A stretch of 64,000 nucleotides of DNA from the NCBI RefSeq assembly GCF_004765815.2, contig NZ_SBIS02000007.1:310001-374000 (forward strand), given 5' to 3'. Position numbers and translations under genes: made by a program. Each line of letters begins with the position of its first letter. The first letter of the stretch is position 1. Below, in pieces: positions 52,401-60,271 of the stretch. The notes beneath the pieces are model-generated. The model was not told where the DNA came from and did not search any database. It worked only from the letters and a program-made list of their open reading frames with translations. This DNA comes from Halorussus salinus (lineage in GTDB: Archaea; Halobacteriota; Halobacteria; Halobacteriales; Haladaptataceae).

Positions 52401-53699
52401 TTACTCCGCGCGCTCGACGGCCGCCGCGGCGCGCTCTTCGGCGCGTTCCTGTACGTCGTCGGCGTCCATCGTCAGGACTTCGCGGTCGCGCATCAGGACC
52501 GCGCCGTCACAGAGCGTGTGGCGCACGTCCGACCCGCGGGCCGCGTAGACCAGATGGCTCACGAGGTCGTGGTGGGGCGTCAGGTGCGGGGCGTCCAAGT
52601 CCACGACCGCGAGGTCGGCGTTCGCGCCCTCCTCGACGCGGCCGCTGTCGAACCCGAGCGCCGACGCGCTCCCCTCGGTCGCCATCCGGACGACGCTCTC
52701 GGCGGGAACCGCGCTGGCGTCGTTGGCGGCCAACTTGCCGACCATCGCGGCGTCGCGCATCTCGTCGAACAGGTCCAAGTCGTTGTTCGAGGCCGCGCCG
52801 TCGGTGCCGAGGCCGACCGTCACGCCCGCGTCGAGCAACTGCTGGACCGGAGCCATCCCGCTGGCGAGTTTCATGTTCGACGCCGGGCAGTGGACGACGC
52901 TCGTGCCCGTCTCGGCGAGCAGGTCGATTTCCGCCCCGTCGAGGTGGACGCCGTGGGCCACGAAGTCCGAGGGGCCGGTCATGTCCAACTCGCGGGCGTA
53001 TTCGAGGGGGCGCTCGCCCGACTCATCGACTATCGGGTCCACCTCGTCTTCGGTCTCGTTGGCGTGGTAGTGGAGCGGAATTCCCTCCTCGCGGGCCTGC
53101 GAGACGTACTCGCGGAGGTACTCCTCGCCGACGGTCGTCAGACTGTGGGGCATGAGCGCCGTCTCCACGCGCCCGGCCGCCGCGCCGTCGAACTGCTTGG
53201 CGACTTCGAGGCTCTGCTCGCAGTCGTCGCGTGCGCCCTCCTCGTCCTTGCCGACCGTGACGATGCCGTAGCCCAACCGGGCGCGGAGTCCGGCGTCCTC
53301 TACCGCGTCCACGACTTCCTCCTCGTGGAAGTACATATCCGCGAACGCCGTGGTTCCGGAGCGAATCATCTCCAGCAGACCGAGGTCGGTCCCGGCGCGC
53401 ACGTCCTCGGGGGTCAGTTCGGCCTCGACCGGCCAGATGTCCTCCTGCAACCACGCGTCGAGTTCCTTGTCGTCGGCGTAGCCCCGCAGGAGCGTCATCG
53501 CGGCGTGGGTGTGGGCGTTGACCAGCCCCGGCATCACGAGACCGTCCTCCGCGGAAAGCGTCTCGTCGCCCTCCGGAACCTCGTCGGGGTCGCCGACCGC
53601 AGTAATCGTTCCGGACTCGGAGTCTACCAGTACGTCGGCGCGCTCGACGGTCGCGTCGGGGCGCAGAACCCGCCCGCCCGCGATTCGGAGTGTCGTCAT
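52401..53699 (-). CDS. 5-methylthioadenosine/S-adenosylhomocysteine deaminase-like amidohydrolase
   Basis: The 432-residue enzyme starts MTTLRIAGGRVLRPDATVER. It has the metal motif GLVNAHTHAAMTLLRGYADD, LHYHANETEDEVD, DFVAHGVHLDGAEIDL and GLGTDGAASNNDLDLF, the full ligand set of the MtaD family. It deaminates the adenine base of MTA, SAH or 5'-deoxyadenosine in SAM recycling. The start ATG at 53697-53699 begins the conserved beta strand. It lies next to, but not in, the TOMM cluster. Confidence 0.92.
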   Translation of the reverse strand: MTTLRIAGGRVLRPDATVERADVLVDSESGTITAVGDPDEVPEGDETLSAEDGLVMPGLVNAHTHAAMTLLRGYADDKELDAWLQEDIWPVEAELTPEDVRAGTDLGLLEMIRSGTTAFADMYFHEEEVVDAVEDAGLRARLGYGIVTVGKDEEGARDDCEQSLEVAKQFDGAAAGRVETALMPHSLTTVGEEYLREYVSQAREEGIPLHYHANETEDEVDPIVDESGERPLEYARELDMTGPSDFVAHGVHLDGAEIDLLAETGTSVVHCPASNMKLASGMAPVQQLLDAGVTVGLGTDGAASNNDLDLFDEMRDAAMVGKLAANDASAVPAESVVRMATEGSASALGFDSGRVEEGANADLAVVDLDAPHLTPHHDLVSHLVYAARGSDVRHTLCDGAVLMRDREVLTMDADDVQERAEERAAAAVERAE

Positions 53700-53838
53700 G
53701 CCAGCGTCTTCTCCCGCCCGGCGTGTCAATCCATCGGGTTCGGCCACGGTTCGACTCGAAATCGGTACTCGTCGCTCGCCGAGGAGTTCGCGTCCGAACC
53801 CCGAACAGCTAAATCCAAGCGCCCGAATGGCTCGAACG

Positions 53839-54474
53839 ATGCTCGACTCCGCGGCGCTCTGGGCGGTCGTCGCCCTCCTCGTCCCGTTCCTGAAGGTGCC
53901 GTACTTCCAAGTGGCGAACCGCGCGCTCGGCGCGGTCAGCGAGGCGCTCGGCGACCCGCGGAGCTACGTGATGTACAAGTACACCGTGTTCGTTTCGGGA
54001 CTCGCAATCGCGTACCTGCTGGCGGTTCGGCCCGAAATCGCGGTCCCGCGCTCTCCCGTCCTCGCCGCGGCGTTCGTCGCCGGACTCGGCCTCTACGCGC
54101 TCGACAACGCGCTCTGGCGGGCCATCGCGGACCCCGACCCCGGCGGCACGAAGTTCGCGCTCGTCTGGCCGACGCTGGTCGGCGGGGCCGCCGAGGAGGT
54201 CCTCTATCGGGGCGCGCTCGCGGTCGCAATCGGGACCGAGGGGCCGGCGGGCGTCGCGTTCGTCGCCGTCTCGGCGCTCGGGTTCGGCGCGAACCACCTC
54301 TCGTTCGGCAAACACGAGGTCGCGTTCAAGACCTTCGACGGCGTCGTCTACGCGGGGTGTCTGCTGGCCACCGGGTCGCTCGTCGCGCCCGTGTTGGCCC
54401 ACGTCGGCTACAACGTCGCGTTCGTCTGCTGGACGAGCGAGGTCCGCGACCGCGTCGCAGGAGTTTCCGGATAG
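53839..54474 (+). CDS. CPBP intramembrane metalloprotease (SagE-like), TOMM cluster
   Basis: The 211-residue polytopic protein carries the CPBP/Abi motifs: GGAAEEVLYRGAL (EExxxR at about 119-124), GANHLSFGKHE (His153) and LAHVGYNVAFV (HxxxN at 188-192). CPBP proteases cleave leader peptides or confer immunity in TOMM (SagE) and other bacteriocin clusters. It is convergent with the YcaO gene (4-bp gap), inside the cluster. CAGCTAAATCC centred 27 nt before 53839 supports this start; an ATG at 53827 is also in frame. Confidence 0.87.
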   Translation: MLDSAALWAVVALLVPFLKVPYFQVANRALGAVSEALGDPRSYVMYKYTVFVSGLAIAYLLAVRPEIAVPRSPVLAAAFVAGLGLYALDNALWRAIADPDPGGTKFALVWPTLVGGAAEEVLYRGALAVAIGTEGPAGVAFVAVSALGFGANHLSFGKHEVAFKTFDGVVYAGCLLATGSLVAPVLAHVGYNVAFVCWTSEVRDRVAGVSG

Positions 54475-54478
54475 CCTC

Positions 54479-55738
54479 TCACGGGAACGGGTGGGGCTTG
54501 CGCGCGACCTCCTCGCCGTCGAAGGCGGGATGCTCGGTCGGGACGAGCGCGGGCGGGGTGAGCGGGACCAGTTCGGGCACGACCACCTTCGTCACGCGGA
54601 GTCCCGCCGCGGCCACGTCGCGAGTCGTCACGTCCACGGCAATCGGCGTCACGTCGGCGGCGTCGAGCGCGTCGAGGAGGGCGTCGAACTCGTCGGATTG
54701 CGTGGCATCGGTGCGTTTCGATTCGAGCGACGCCTCGTCGCCGTCGAGGAAGAACGAGACCTCCTCGAACTGCTCGGTCTGCGAGTAGTAGTAGAGCGCG
54801 TCGTCGAACGTGTCGAGTCGCCCGGCGTCGAGGTCCCGACCGCGGTAGCGCGCGGCGAGTTCCTTCGCGTAGGCCCGGACCTGCGCGCCCTCCACGAGCG
54901 CGTCGGCGAGCGCGTCCGCGGGGTCGGGGGCCGCACTCGCACAGATTGCGAACTTCGGGGTGCGGTCCCGCGAGTCCACGACGGCGCACCCGACTGTCGG
55001 AATCTCGACGGCCCCGTCGAGCGCCAGCAGTTCGAAAGTGGCGAAGTCGGTGTCGAACTCCTCGGCCTTCTCGGCGGCGATGTCGGGGAACGCCGAGAGG
55101 TCCACGCGGTCTGGCGTCTCCTGTCGGAGCCACGTCCGCATGAAGGCGTCGCGTTCGACCACCTCACAGATGGACCCGACGAGCGCGTCCGCCAGCGACT
55201 CCCCGCAGGCCGCGCCGTTGGTGGTCGTCGGGAGCGCGGGCGTCCGGTCGGCGAGTCCGAGGTAGACCAGTTGGGCGGGGACGAACGTCTCGTCGCCGGT
55301 CAGGAGGTTCGTACCCCGAGTCCATCGGAGGTCCGTCTCGGCGGTTATCGGGTCGGCACCCATCGCCGCGAGGAGGCGGTCCCCGTAGAGGTCGAGCGCA
55401 TCGAGCGCGACGACTTCCCGGCCCTCCTCGCGGAGTTCGCGGTGGGTCGCCTCGGTCGTCTCGCCGGGCCAACAGAGGCAGTAGCGTTCGACCACCTCGC
55501 CGACCGCGGAGGCGAAACTCTCGGCGCGGGTCCGGCCCTTGCCCGCGGCTTGGAGCGCCACATCGGCGTCGGCGTCCACGAGCGCGTCGATGCCCGACTC
55601 GCGCGGTTGGCTCAACACCACGTCGGACGTGCCGCGACTCCGGCGGTTGACCGACAACTCGGGCACGAGACCGGTCCGCTTGCCCGCGAGTCGTTGCATA
55701 GCTCCGGGGAGCGGGCCGGACTCGTCTTCGAGTCTCAT
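54479..55738 (-). CDS. YcaO-domain cyclodehydratase (SagD-like), TOMM cluster
   Basis: The 419-residue enzyme has the ATP/phosphate-binding motifs of azoline-forming YcaOs: GKGRTRAESFASAVGEVVERY (about 66-87) and SICEVVERDAFMRTW (about 189-203). It ends in KPHPFP, a PxPxP C-terminus needed by active azoline-forming YcaOs. It activates peptide amides with ATP to cyclise Cys, Ser or Thr to azolines. Its ATG at 55738 overlaps the ThiF stop (ATGA), implying coupled translation. Substrates are the five precursors downstream. Confidence 0.92.
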   Translation of the reverse strand: MRLEDESGPLPGAMQRLAGKRTGLVPELSVNRRSRGTSDVVLSQPRESGIDALVDADADVALQAAGKGRTRAESFASAVGEVVERYCLCWPGETTEATHRELREEGREVVALDALDLYGDRLLAAMGADPITAETDLRWTRGTNLLTGDETFVPAQLVYLGLADRTPALPTTTNGAACGESLADALVGSICEVVERDAFMRTWLRQETPDRVDLSAFPDIAAEKAEEFDTDFATFELLALDGAVEIPTVGCAVVDSRDRTPKFAICASAAPDPADALADALVEGAQVRAYAKELAARYRGRDLDAGRLDTFDDALYYYSQTEQFEEVSFFLDGDEASLESKRTDATQSDEFDALLDALDAADVTPIAVDVTTRDVAAAGLRVTKVVVPELVPLTPPALVPTEHPAFDGEEVARKPHPFP

Positions 55739-56832
55739 CGGTCGGGGGTCTCCTCTCGTCGCTTCTGGCTGGCCTCTCGTCGCTCGTCGCCGCCTTCCCG
55801 TCGCGCGTCGCTCTCTCGCTCGGCGAGCAACTGCTCGACGGTGACGTATCGCTGTGGCGCGTCGCGGTCCCGCCCGCAGACCTCGCACCGCGGGCGTTTC
55901 AGGACCTCGTTGGACTCGACGCCGAAGTCGAAGAAGTCGAAGTGGAGGACGCTTCCGGCGGTGAATCCGGCGTTGCCGACCAGCAGGTGCGCGGCGTCGA
56001 GGGTGAGGTAGCCCGCGACGATTTGGGCGAGCGGTGCCAGCCCCATCCCCGAGGAGTTCGCGGGGAACTCGTCGGCGTAGGCGTCGGTCCGGAACTCGAC
56101 GTTCGCCAGCATGCGCTCGCGGAAACACGAGTAACAGGCGGTCTCACCCGGCACGACGGTCGGCCCGACCAGTCCGTCGAGACCGTGAATCTGACCGACC
56201 AGCCACCGCGTCCCGGCGTCGTGGGCCTGCCGGTTCACGGCCCCGAGGAGACCCGGCCGCGGTCGGTCGAGCGCGCAGACGAGCAAGTCGGCCGACGCGA
56301 CGACTTCCGAGAGCAGGTCGCGCTCGTCGGGCGCGACGGTCGCGGGGTCCACGCCCATCCCGCGCAGGTTCTCGGCCACGAGGTCGGCCGTGGTCCCGCC
56401 GCCGACGACCGCCACGTCCCGCTGGCGTGCCGCGGCGAGGTCCTCGTCGGAGAGCGACGCGCGTACCCTCCCGTAGCGGTCCAACTCGTCCGATGTCCGG
56501 CTCTCGGTCGCGCTCTCGTGTGCCTCCTCGTTCCCCTTTTGGCCCGACGCGAGGACGCCCTTCTCGGCGAGCGCCGAGAGTATCGAGACGACCTGCGTTC
56601 GCGTCTCGCCCTCGAAGTCGGCGAGGATATCGCGGACCGGCGTCTCGCCGTCGAGTGCGCGGACGAGTCGGCGCACCTCGCCGTCGCCGTCGTCGTCGGC
56701 GATGGTGTAGACCGGCCCGCTCCACGGGCCGACGCGGAACTGCACCTCGTCGGGCGACACTTCGACGGGCGTGAACGAGGAGTGAACTGTCGGCTTCGGA
56801 ACGTCGCGTTCGAGTCGTTCGATGGGATTCAT
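55735..56832 (-). CDS. Ocin-ThiF (E1-like) leader-binding cyclodehydratase partner, TOMM cluster
   Basis: The 365-residue protein has an N-terminal winged-helix, RRE-like domain (about 1-95: VEVSPDEVQFRVGPWSGPVY, then EVRRLVRALDGETPVRDILA, then VVSILSALAEKGVL). An E1-like region (RDVAVVGGGTTADLVAENLR) follows. Two zinc CxxC pairs are present, CYSC (233-236) and CEVC (316-319). In TOMM systems this partner binds leader peptide and presents substrate to YcaO. A further in-frame ATG at 56901 exists, but a TATA-like TACTTTTCGG lies only ten bases upstream of it, so 56832 is preferred. Confidence 0.88.
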   Translation of the reverse strand: MNPIERLERDVPKPTVHSSFTPVEVSPDEVQFRVGPWSGPVYTIADDDGDGEVRRLVRALDGETPVRDILADFEGETRTQVVSILSALAEKGVLASGQKGNEEAHESATESRTSDELDRYGRVRASLSDEDLAAARQRDVAVVGGGTTADLVAENLRGMGVDPATVAPDERDLLSEVVASADLLVCALDRPRPGLLGAVNRQAHDAGTRWLVGQIHGLDGLVGPTVVPGETACYSCFRERMLANVEFRTDAYADEFPANSSGMGLAPLAQIVAGYLTLDAAHLLVGNAGFTAGSVLHFDFFDFGVESNEVLKRPRCEVCGRDRDAPQRYVTVEQLLAERESDARREGGDERREASQKRREETPDR

Positions 56833-57030
56833 GGCTGGTCGGAGTCTCGGAGTCGCGTTTCGTTCGGCGTCTGATGCGGTTTGCTGAACGTGGGGAGGCA
56901 TCCGAAAAGTAGCTTCCGTTCCGAGTACTCGGTGCGGGAAAAACGGACGTTGCACGTCGCGCCAGTCGCCGCGGGGCCGACTCGCGAATTCGGTCGGCGC
57001 GACGGAAGTCGGTCGAAACGGGGTCGCCGG

Positions 57031-57177
57031 TTACAGGAACCGCTGGAGCGAGTCGAACGACGCCACGAGGCAGTTGGGGAGGTACGGACCACCGGGATAC
57101 GGCGAGGTACCGCCGCCGCCACCGCAACCCGCGTTCATCTCCTCGGTCGTCTCGTCCGATGTGGTATCGTGTTCCAT
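57031..57177 (-). CDS. TOMM precursor peptide 1 (48 residues)
   Basis: Translation from the ATG at 57175-57177 gives leader MEHDTTSDETTEEMNAG, then the core CGGGGGTSPYPGGPYLPNCL and VASFDSLQRFL. The core holds two Cys, two Ser beyond the leader and one Thr as cyclisation candidates. The leader is identical to those of precursors 2 and 3. A TATA-like AAATTTAAATC (minus strand, 57213-57223) about 40 nt upstream and the sequence GGTGTTAGTTACA before the ATG are shared with precursor 2. The length and Gly-rich core are typical of azole precursors. Confidence 0.83.
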   Translation of the reverse strand: MEHDTTSDETTEEMNAGCGGGGGTSPYPGGPYLPNCLVASFDSLQRFL

Positions 57178-57264
57178 TGTAACTAACACCACGAACACGT
57201 AGCTTCGGCTTTGATTTAAATTTTACTGATAGAAAACGGAATTATCGCGGTCGGGTGCGCCGCT

Positions 57265-57390
57265 TCAGAAGAATTTGGCGAATAGGTTGTACTCCGGGGG
57301 AATGCAAGCGTCGGGGTAGTAGGGGTTGCCGCCGCCACAGCCAGCGTTCATCTCCTCGGTCGTCTCGTCCGATGTGGTATCGTGTTCCAT
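57265..57390 (-). CDS. TOMM precursor peptide 2 (41 residues)
   Basis: The translation is MEHDTTSDETTEEMNAG plus the core CGGGNPYYPDACIPPEYNLF and AKFF. The core has two Cys, at the first core position and twelve residues later, and no Ser or Thr, so thiazole/thiazoline formation is the only obvious change. The leader is identical to precursor 1. TATA-like TTAAATTTT (minus strand) sits about 41 nt upstream, as in precursor 1. Confidence 0.83.
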   Translation of the reverse strand: MEHDTTSDETTEEMNAGCGGGNPYYPDACIPPEYNLFAKFF

Positions 57391-57477
57391 TGTAACTAAC
57401 ACCACAAGCACGTAGCTACGGCTTTGACTTAAATTTTACTGATGCAAAACGAAATTATCGCGGTCGAGTGCGCCGTC

Positions 57478-57603
57478 TCAGAAGAATTTGGCGAACAAGT
57501 CGTAGTACTGCGGCGGAATGCAGGCGTCGGGGTAGTATGGGGCACCGCCACAGCCAGCGTTCATTTCTTCGGTGGTCTCGTCTGACGTGGTATCATGTTC
57601 CAT
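57478..57603 (-). CDS. TOMM precursor peptide 3 (41 residues)
   Basis: The translation is MEHDTTSDETTEEMNAG plus the core CGGAPYYPDACIPPQYYDLF and AKFF. It is a close sister of precursor 2: Tyr-Tyr-Pro-Asp-Ala-Cys-Ile-Pro-Pro is kept while GGN changes to GAP-type residues. Again there are two Cys and no Ser or Thr in the core. AAATATATTTAAATTT (57635-57650) is a strong TATA region about 39 nt upstream. Confidence 0.83.
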   Translation of the reverse strand: MEHDTTSDETTEEMNAGCGGAPYYPDACIPPQYYDLFAKFF

Positions 57604-57698
57604 TGTAACTAACACCAATGGCAACATACCCCCCAAATATATTTAAATTTAATCGTTTAGGTCTGTTCGGGAAAACTGCGACAGTCAGACGACTGCGT

Positions 57699-57821
57699 TC
57701 AGAAGTCGGGCACGATAGCCGACAGGGACTGACACTCGTAGCCCCAGATGGGGTAGTCCGTGCCGGAACAGCCGCCGTTCATCTCCTCGGTCGTTTCGTC
57801 GGTTTCGGTAGTGAGTTCCAT
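57699..57821 (-). CDS. TOMM precursor peptide 4 (40 residues)
   Basis: The translation is MELTTETDETTEEMNGG plus the core CSGTDYPIWGYECQSLSAIV and PDF. The core has two Cys, three Ser and one Thr, giving more cyclisable sites than 2 and 3. The leader keeps DETTEEMN and then GGC. GGAGG lies eight bases before the ATG; an in-frame ATG at 57836 would add five residues. AAAATATAAG (minus strand, 57859-57868) is the promoter candidate. Confidence 0.82.
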   Translation of the reverse strand: MELTTETDETTEEMNGGCSGTDYPIWGYECQSLSAIVPDF

Positions 57822-57925
57822 GGTAATGGCCTCCATACTCACGAACGAGCTTTTCTTACTTATATTTTCTGTAGTAGATTATGTAGGTTTATCAAGTAGT
57901 CTTCTCGGGATTCGAGGGAAAAAAG

Positions 57926-58837
57926 CTATCTACCGGGGTCTCCAACGACGAGCGCGTACGTCGCCGCCTCGTTGACGCCATCCACGTCGAGCGCGTCGTT
58001 GAGCGCGTCGTCGTAGAACCCCCCGACGCCGACGCACCCGAGACCGAACGCCGAACACGCCAGATAGACGTTCTGCGCGACGTGGCCCGCCTCCAAGAGG
58101 GTGTACCGGTAGCCGCGGGGACCGTACTTCGCCTTCGAGCGCCAGAACGCGCCGGTCAGCGCGACCACGGCCCCGGCGTTCGCCACGTCTATCGCGTCGC
58201 CAGCGAACGCCTCGCGGAGTTCGTCGGCGACGGACTCGCCGGTTCGGAGGACTCTGAGCGCGTGGGCGCTGGGGTGGTAGTAGTAGAGTCCGGCATCGAG
58301 GTCCTCGCCGTCGAGGAGACCGACGTAGGTCTCGACGGGGAACATCGCGCCCGCCGAGGGGTGGGTCCGGAACTCCTTGCCCGACTCCGGGTCCTGTCGG
58401 GTGACGCCGCAGGCCGACCACAGGAGCTTCGACAGGGTAGCCTGCGAGACGGCTTCGCCCGAGAACGACCGGACGCTCTCGCGCCGAGCGAGGAGTTCGC
58501 CGAACTCACGGTCGGTCGAGAGGTCGGGGTCGGGCAGGTCGATTCGCTCGCGCTCGGCGTAGTCGGGCGCGATGCGAGCGTGGGCCTCGGTGGCCGGGCC
58601 GTCGCTGAAGACCGACGACGACCGGTTCAGTTTCTCGCGAGCGGTCGGGGTGAGCCGGGAGTTCTCGTGGAACCGTTCGGCAACGTCGCCGTCCTCGAAC
58701 TCCTTGCGGCGGAACTCCTCGAAGAACGTCTCGCGGTCGAACGGTCGCTCCGCGGGCGCGTGCTTGCCCACCATCGCCTCCCGGAGGTCGTCGAGTCTCA
58801 CCGCGACCGCCCTCCTGCCGGGCGTGTGTCGGCGCAT
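57926..58837 (-). CDS. SagB/ThcOx-family nitroreductase-like dehydrogenase, TOMM cluster
   Basis: The 303-residue protein has ELLARRESVRSFSGEAVSQA and LSKLLWSACGVTRQDPESGK, the FMN-binding pattern of SagB dehydrogenases. THPSAGAMFPVETYVGLLDG, LEAGHVAQNVYLACSAFGLG and CVGVGGFYDDALNDAL follow. In TOMM pathways SagB uses FMN to oxidise azolines to azoles. It lies between precursors 4 and 5, in the same direction as YcaO. The N-terminus to about residue 100 (MRRHTPGRRAVAVRLDDLRE ...) varies in this family and is not well assigned here. Confidence 0.9.
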   Translation of the reverse strand: MRRHTPGRRAVAVRLDDLREAMVGKHAPAERPFDRETFFEEFRRKEFEDGDVAERFHENSRLTPTAREKLNRSSSVFSDGPATEAHARIAPDYAERERIDLPDPDLSTDREFGELLARRESVRSFSGEAVSQATLSKLLWSACGVTRQDPESGKEFRTHPSAGAMFPVETYVGLLDGEDLDAGLYYYHPSAHALRVLRTGESVADELREAFAGDAIDVANAGAVVALTGAFWRSKAKYGPRGYRYTLLEAGHVAQNVYLACSAFGLGCVGVGGFYDDALNDALDVDGVNEAATYALVVGDPGR

Positions 58838-58941
58838 CCACGGCCTGACGAGTCGGTGTGCATCTCGCTCGATGGTCGAACCCGAGGCTCAAAGATTTTT
58901 CTACCGGGTCACGTCCGTACTGGAAAAAGGTCAGTCGGGCG

Positions 58942-59061
58942 TTAGCGCCACGGGACGAGGAAGTCTACGGAGCAGACGTAGCCGCCGGGGTGGCCGGTGG
59001 ACGAACAGCCGCCGTTCATCTCCTCGGTCGTCTCGTCGGAGTCGTTGACGTTGAGTTCCAT
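58942..59061 (-). CDS. TOMM precursor peptide 5 (39 residues)
   Basis: The translation is MELNVNDSDETTEEMNGG plus the core CSSTGHPGGYVCSVDFLVPW and R. The core has two Cys, three Ser and one Thr. It keeps SDETTEEMN and the GGC junction. It stands upstream of SagB with its own TATA region AAAAATTATATGG (minus strand, about 59091-59103), apart from the 1-4 group, but belongs to the same leader type as precursor 4. Confidence 0.82.
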   Translation of the reverse strand: MELNVNDSDETTEEMNGGCSSTGHPGGYVCSVDFLVPWR

Positions 59062-59206
59062 CGTGAACCATCGAGAACATTGTTACCGACTGCCATATAA
59101 TTTTTGGTGCGTAGAGAGTTGTTAAATTATCTCGGGGTCGAGTTCGTGTTGCGTCGAACTGCACGCCGTCGAGTTCCGGCCCCTCCGACCGAACACGGTC
59201 GCGCCG

Positions 59207-60271
59207 TCAGCAGTCGAGGAGGTCCCGCAGGTCGGTCTCGATGCGGTCCATCACGGCGGACTCGGTGCCGTCGGGCAGGTCCAGATGGTGGAAGTCGTTC
59301 ATGATGCGGACCATCGCCAGCGCCTCGTAGAGCGGTTCGGGGGGAGCGACCGCCTCCGCGAGGTCTGGGTCTGTCGCTCGGTAGCCGGACAGCATCTCCT
59401 CGCGGACGAAATTACGGCGATCCGATACTTCGGGCAGACCGGCGAGAAAGGCCCCGCTGTAGAGGTAGACCGCGAACTCGAAGTCGAAGGCGGCCGGGAC
59501 CGCGAGCGTGTACCCCCAGTCGACCATCGCAGTGATGTCGCCCGTCTCGGGGTCAAGCAGGAGGTTGTGGAGTCCGTGGTCGTTGCGCCCCAACACGGCG
59601 TCGAACGGGCCGTCCAAGGCGTCGATTCGCGACTCGACCCACCGCTCCAGTTCGGGCGTCAGGTCCGCGAACCGCGAGTCGGCGTGGCGGTCGAGTTCGC
59701 GGGAAGCGTACTCGCGCAGGTAGGTCGGCCACTCGTCGCGGGGGTCGCCGACGGTCAGGGTCGCCGGGTCGCCGCCGGGCGGTTCGTCGGTCAGTTCGGG
59801 ACCGTCGTGGCGGACGTGCCCGAAGCGTTCGACCGCTGGCACCGCGTGGAGTTGCGCCACGTACTCGCCGGTCTCGCGCGCGAGTCGGCCGAGGGCGTCG
59901 TCGTCGAGTCGAGCCACCCGTTCGTAGGCGACCTCCTCGCCGGGGAGTGCGCGCATGAGGTAGTACGGCGTCGGCCGCTCGTCGTGGTCGTCGGTGACGC
60001 CGAGGACTTCGGGAACCGGAATCGACGTGTTCTCGCGGAGGACCGCCTGCAGTCTGGCCTCGGTGGGAAGCCCCCACGTTTGGCCGTCGGGCGAGGCCTT
60101 CAGGTAGAGTTCGCGGGACTCCTCGTCGTCGGCGACCGAGAGGCGGTAGACCGAACAGAACCCTCGCTCGGCCGGGGCCGCCTCCCGGAGTTCCCACTCC
60201 GGTTCGACCGACCGGACCACTTCTCGGAGCGTCGCGTCCGGAATCTCGCGCGCCTCGGGAATCTCGTCCAT
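59207..60271 (-). CDS. Phosphotransferase (aminoglycoside phosphotransferase-like, APH family)
   Basis: The 354-residue protein begins MDEIPEAREIPDATLREVVR. It has a kinase-like N-lobe (VYRLSVADDEESRELYLKAS with the Lys) and the catalytic loop AVLGRNDHGLHNLLLDPETG followed by ITAMVDWGYTLAVPAAFD, the HGDxxxxN-like and DxD positions of APH enzymes. The first D of the classic HGD motif is replaced here by the sequence NDHGLHNLL. Such enzymes phosphorylate antibiotics or small metabolites. It lies beside the TOMM cluster; a link is unproven. Confidence 0.85.
   Translation of the reverse strand: MDEIPEAREIPDATLREVVRSVEPEWELREAAPAERGFCSVYRLSVADDEESRELYLKASPDGQTWGLPTEARLQAVLRENTSIPVPEVLGVTDDHDERPTPYYLMRALPGEEVAYERVARLDDDALGRLARETGEYVAQLHAVPAVERFGHVRHDGPELTDEPPGGDPATLTVGDPRDEWPTYLREYASRELDRHADSRFADLTPELERWVESRIDALDGPFDAVLGRNDHGLHNLLLDPETGDITAMVDWGYTLAVPAAFDFEFAVYLYSGAFLAGLPEVSDRRNFVREEMLSGYRATDPDLAEAVAPPEPLYEALAMVRIMNDFHHLDLPDGTESAVMDRIETDLRDLLDC

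Larger units (their letters stand above)
57130..57605 (-). repeat. Tandem precursor units, 213-bp period (precursors 1-3)
   Basis: The ATGs of precursors 1, 2 and 3 lie exactly 213 bp apart (57177, 57390, 57603). The leader codons and, for units 1 and 2, the flanking promoters (AAATTT(A/G)A, AACACCAC, GCGGTCG(G/A)GTGCGCC) are nearly identical, while the core codons differ. This is recent duplication followed by divergence in the core. Confidence 0.85.

Noticed and set aside
52401-53699. Amidohydrolase as part of the TOMM cluster
   Set aside because: Its family is SAM-recycling deaminases and it lies outside, before the divergent CPBP gene; no reason to assign it to peptide maturation.
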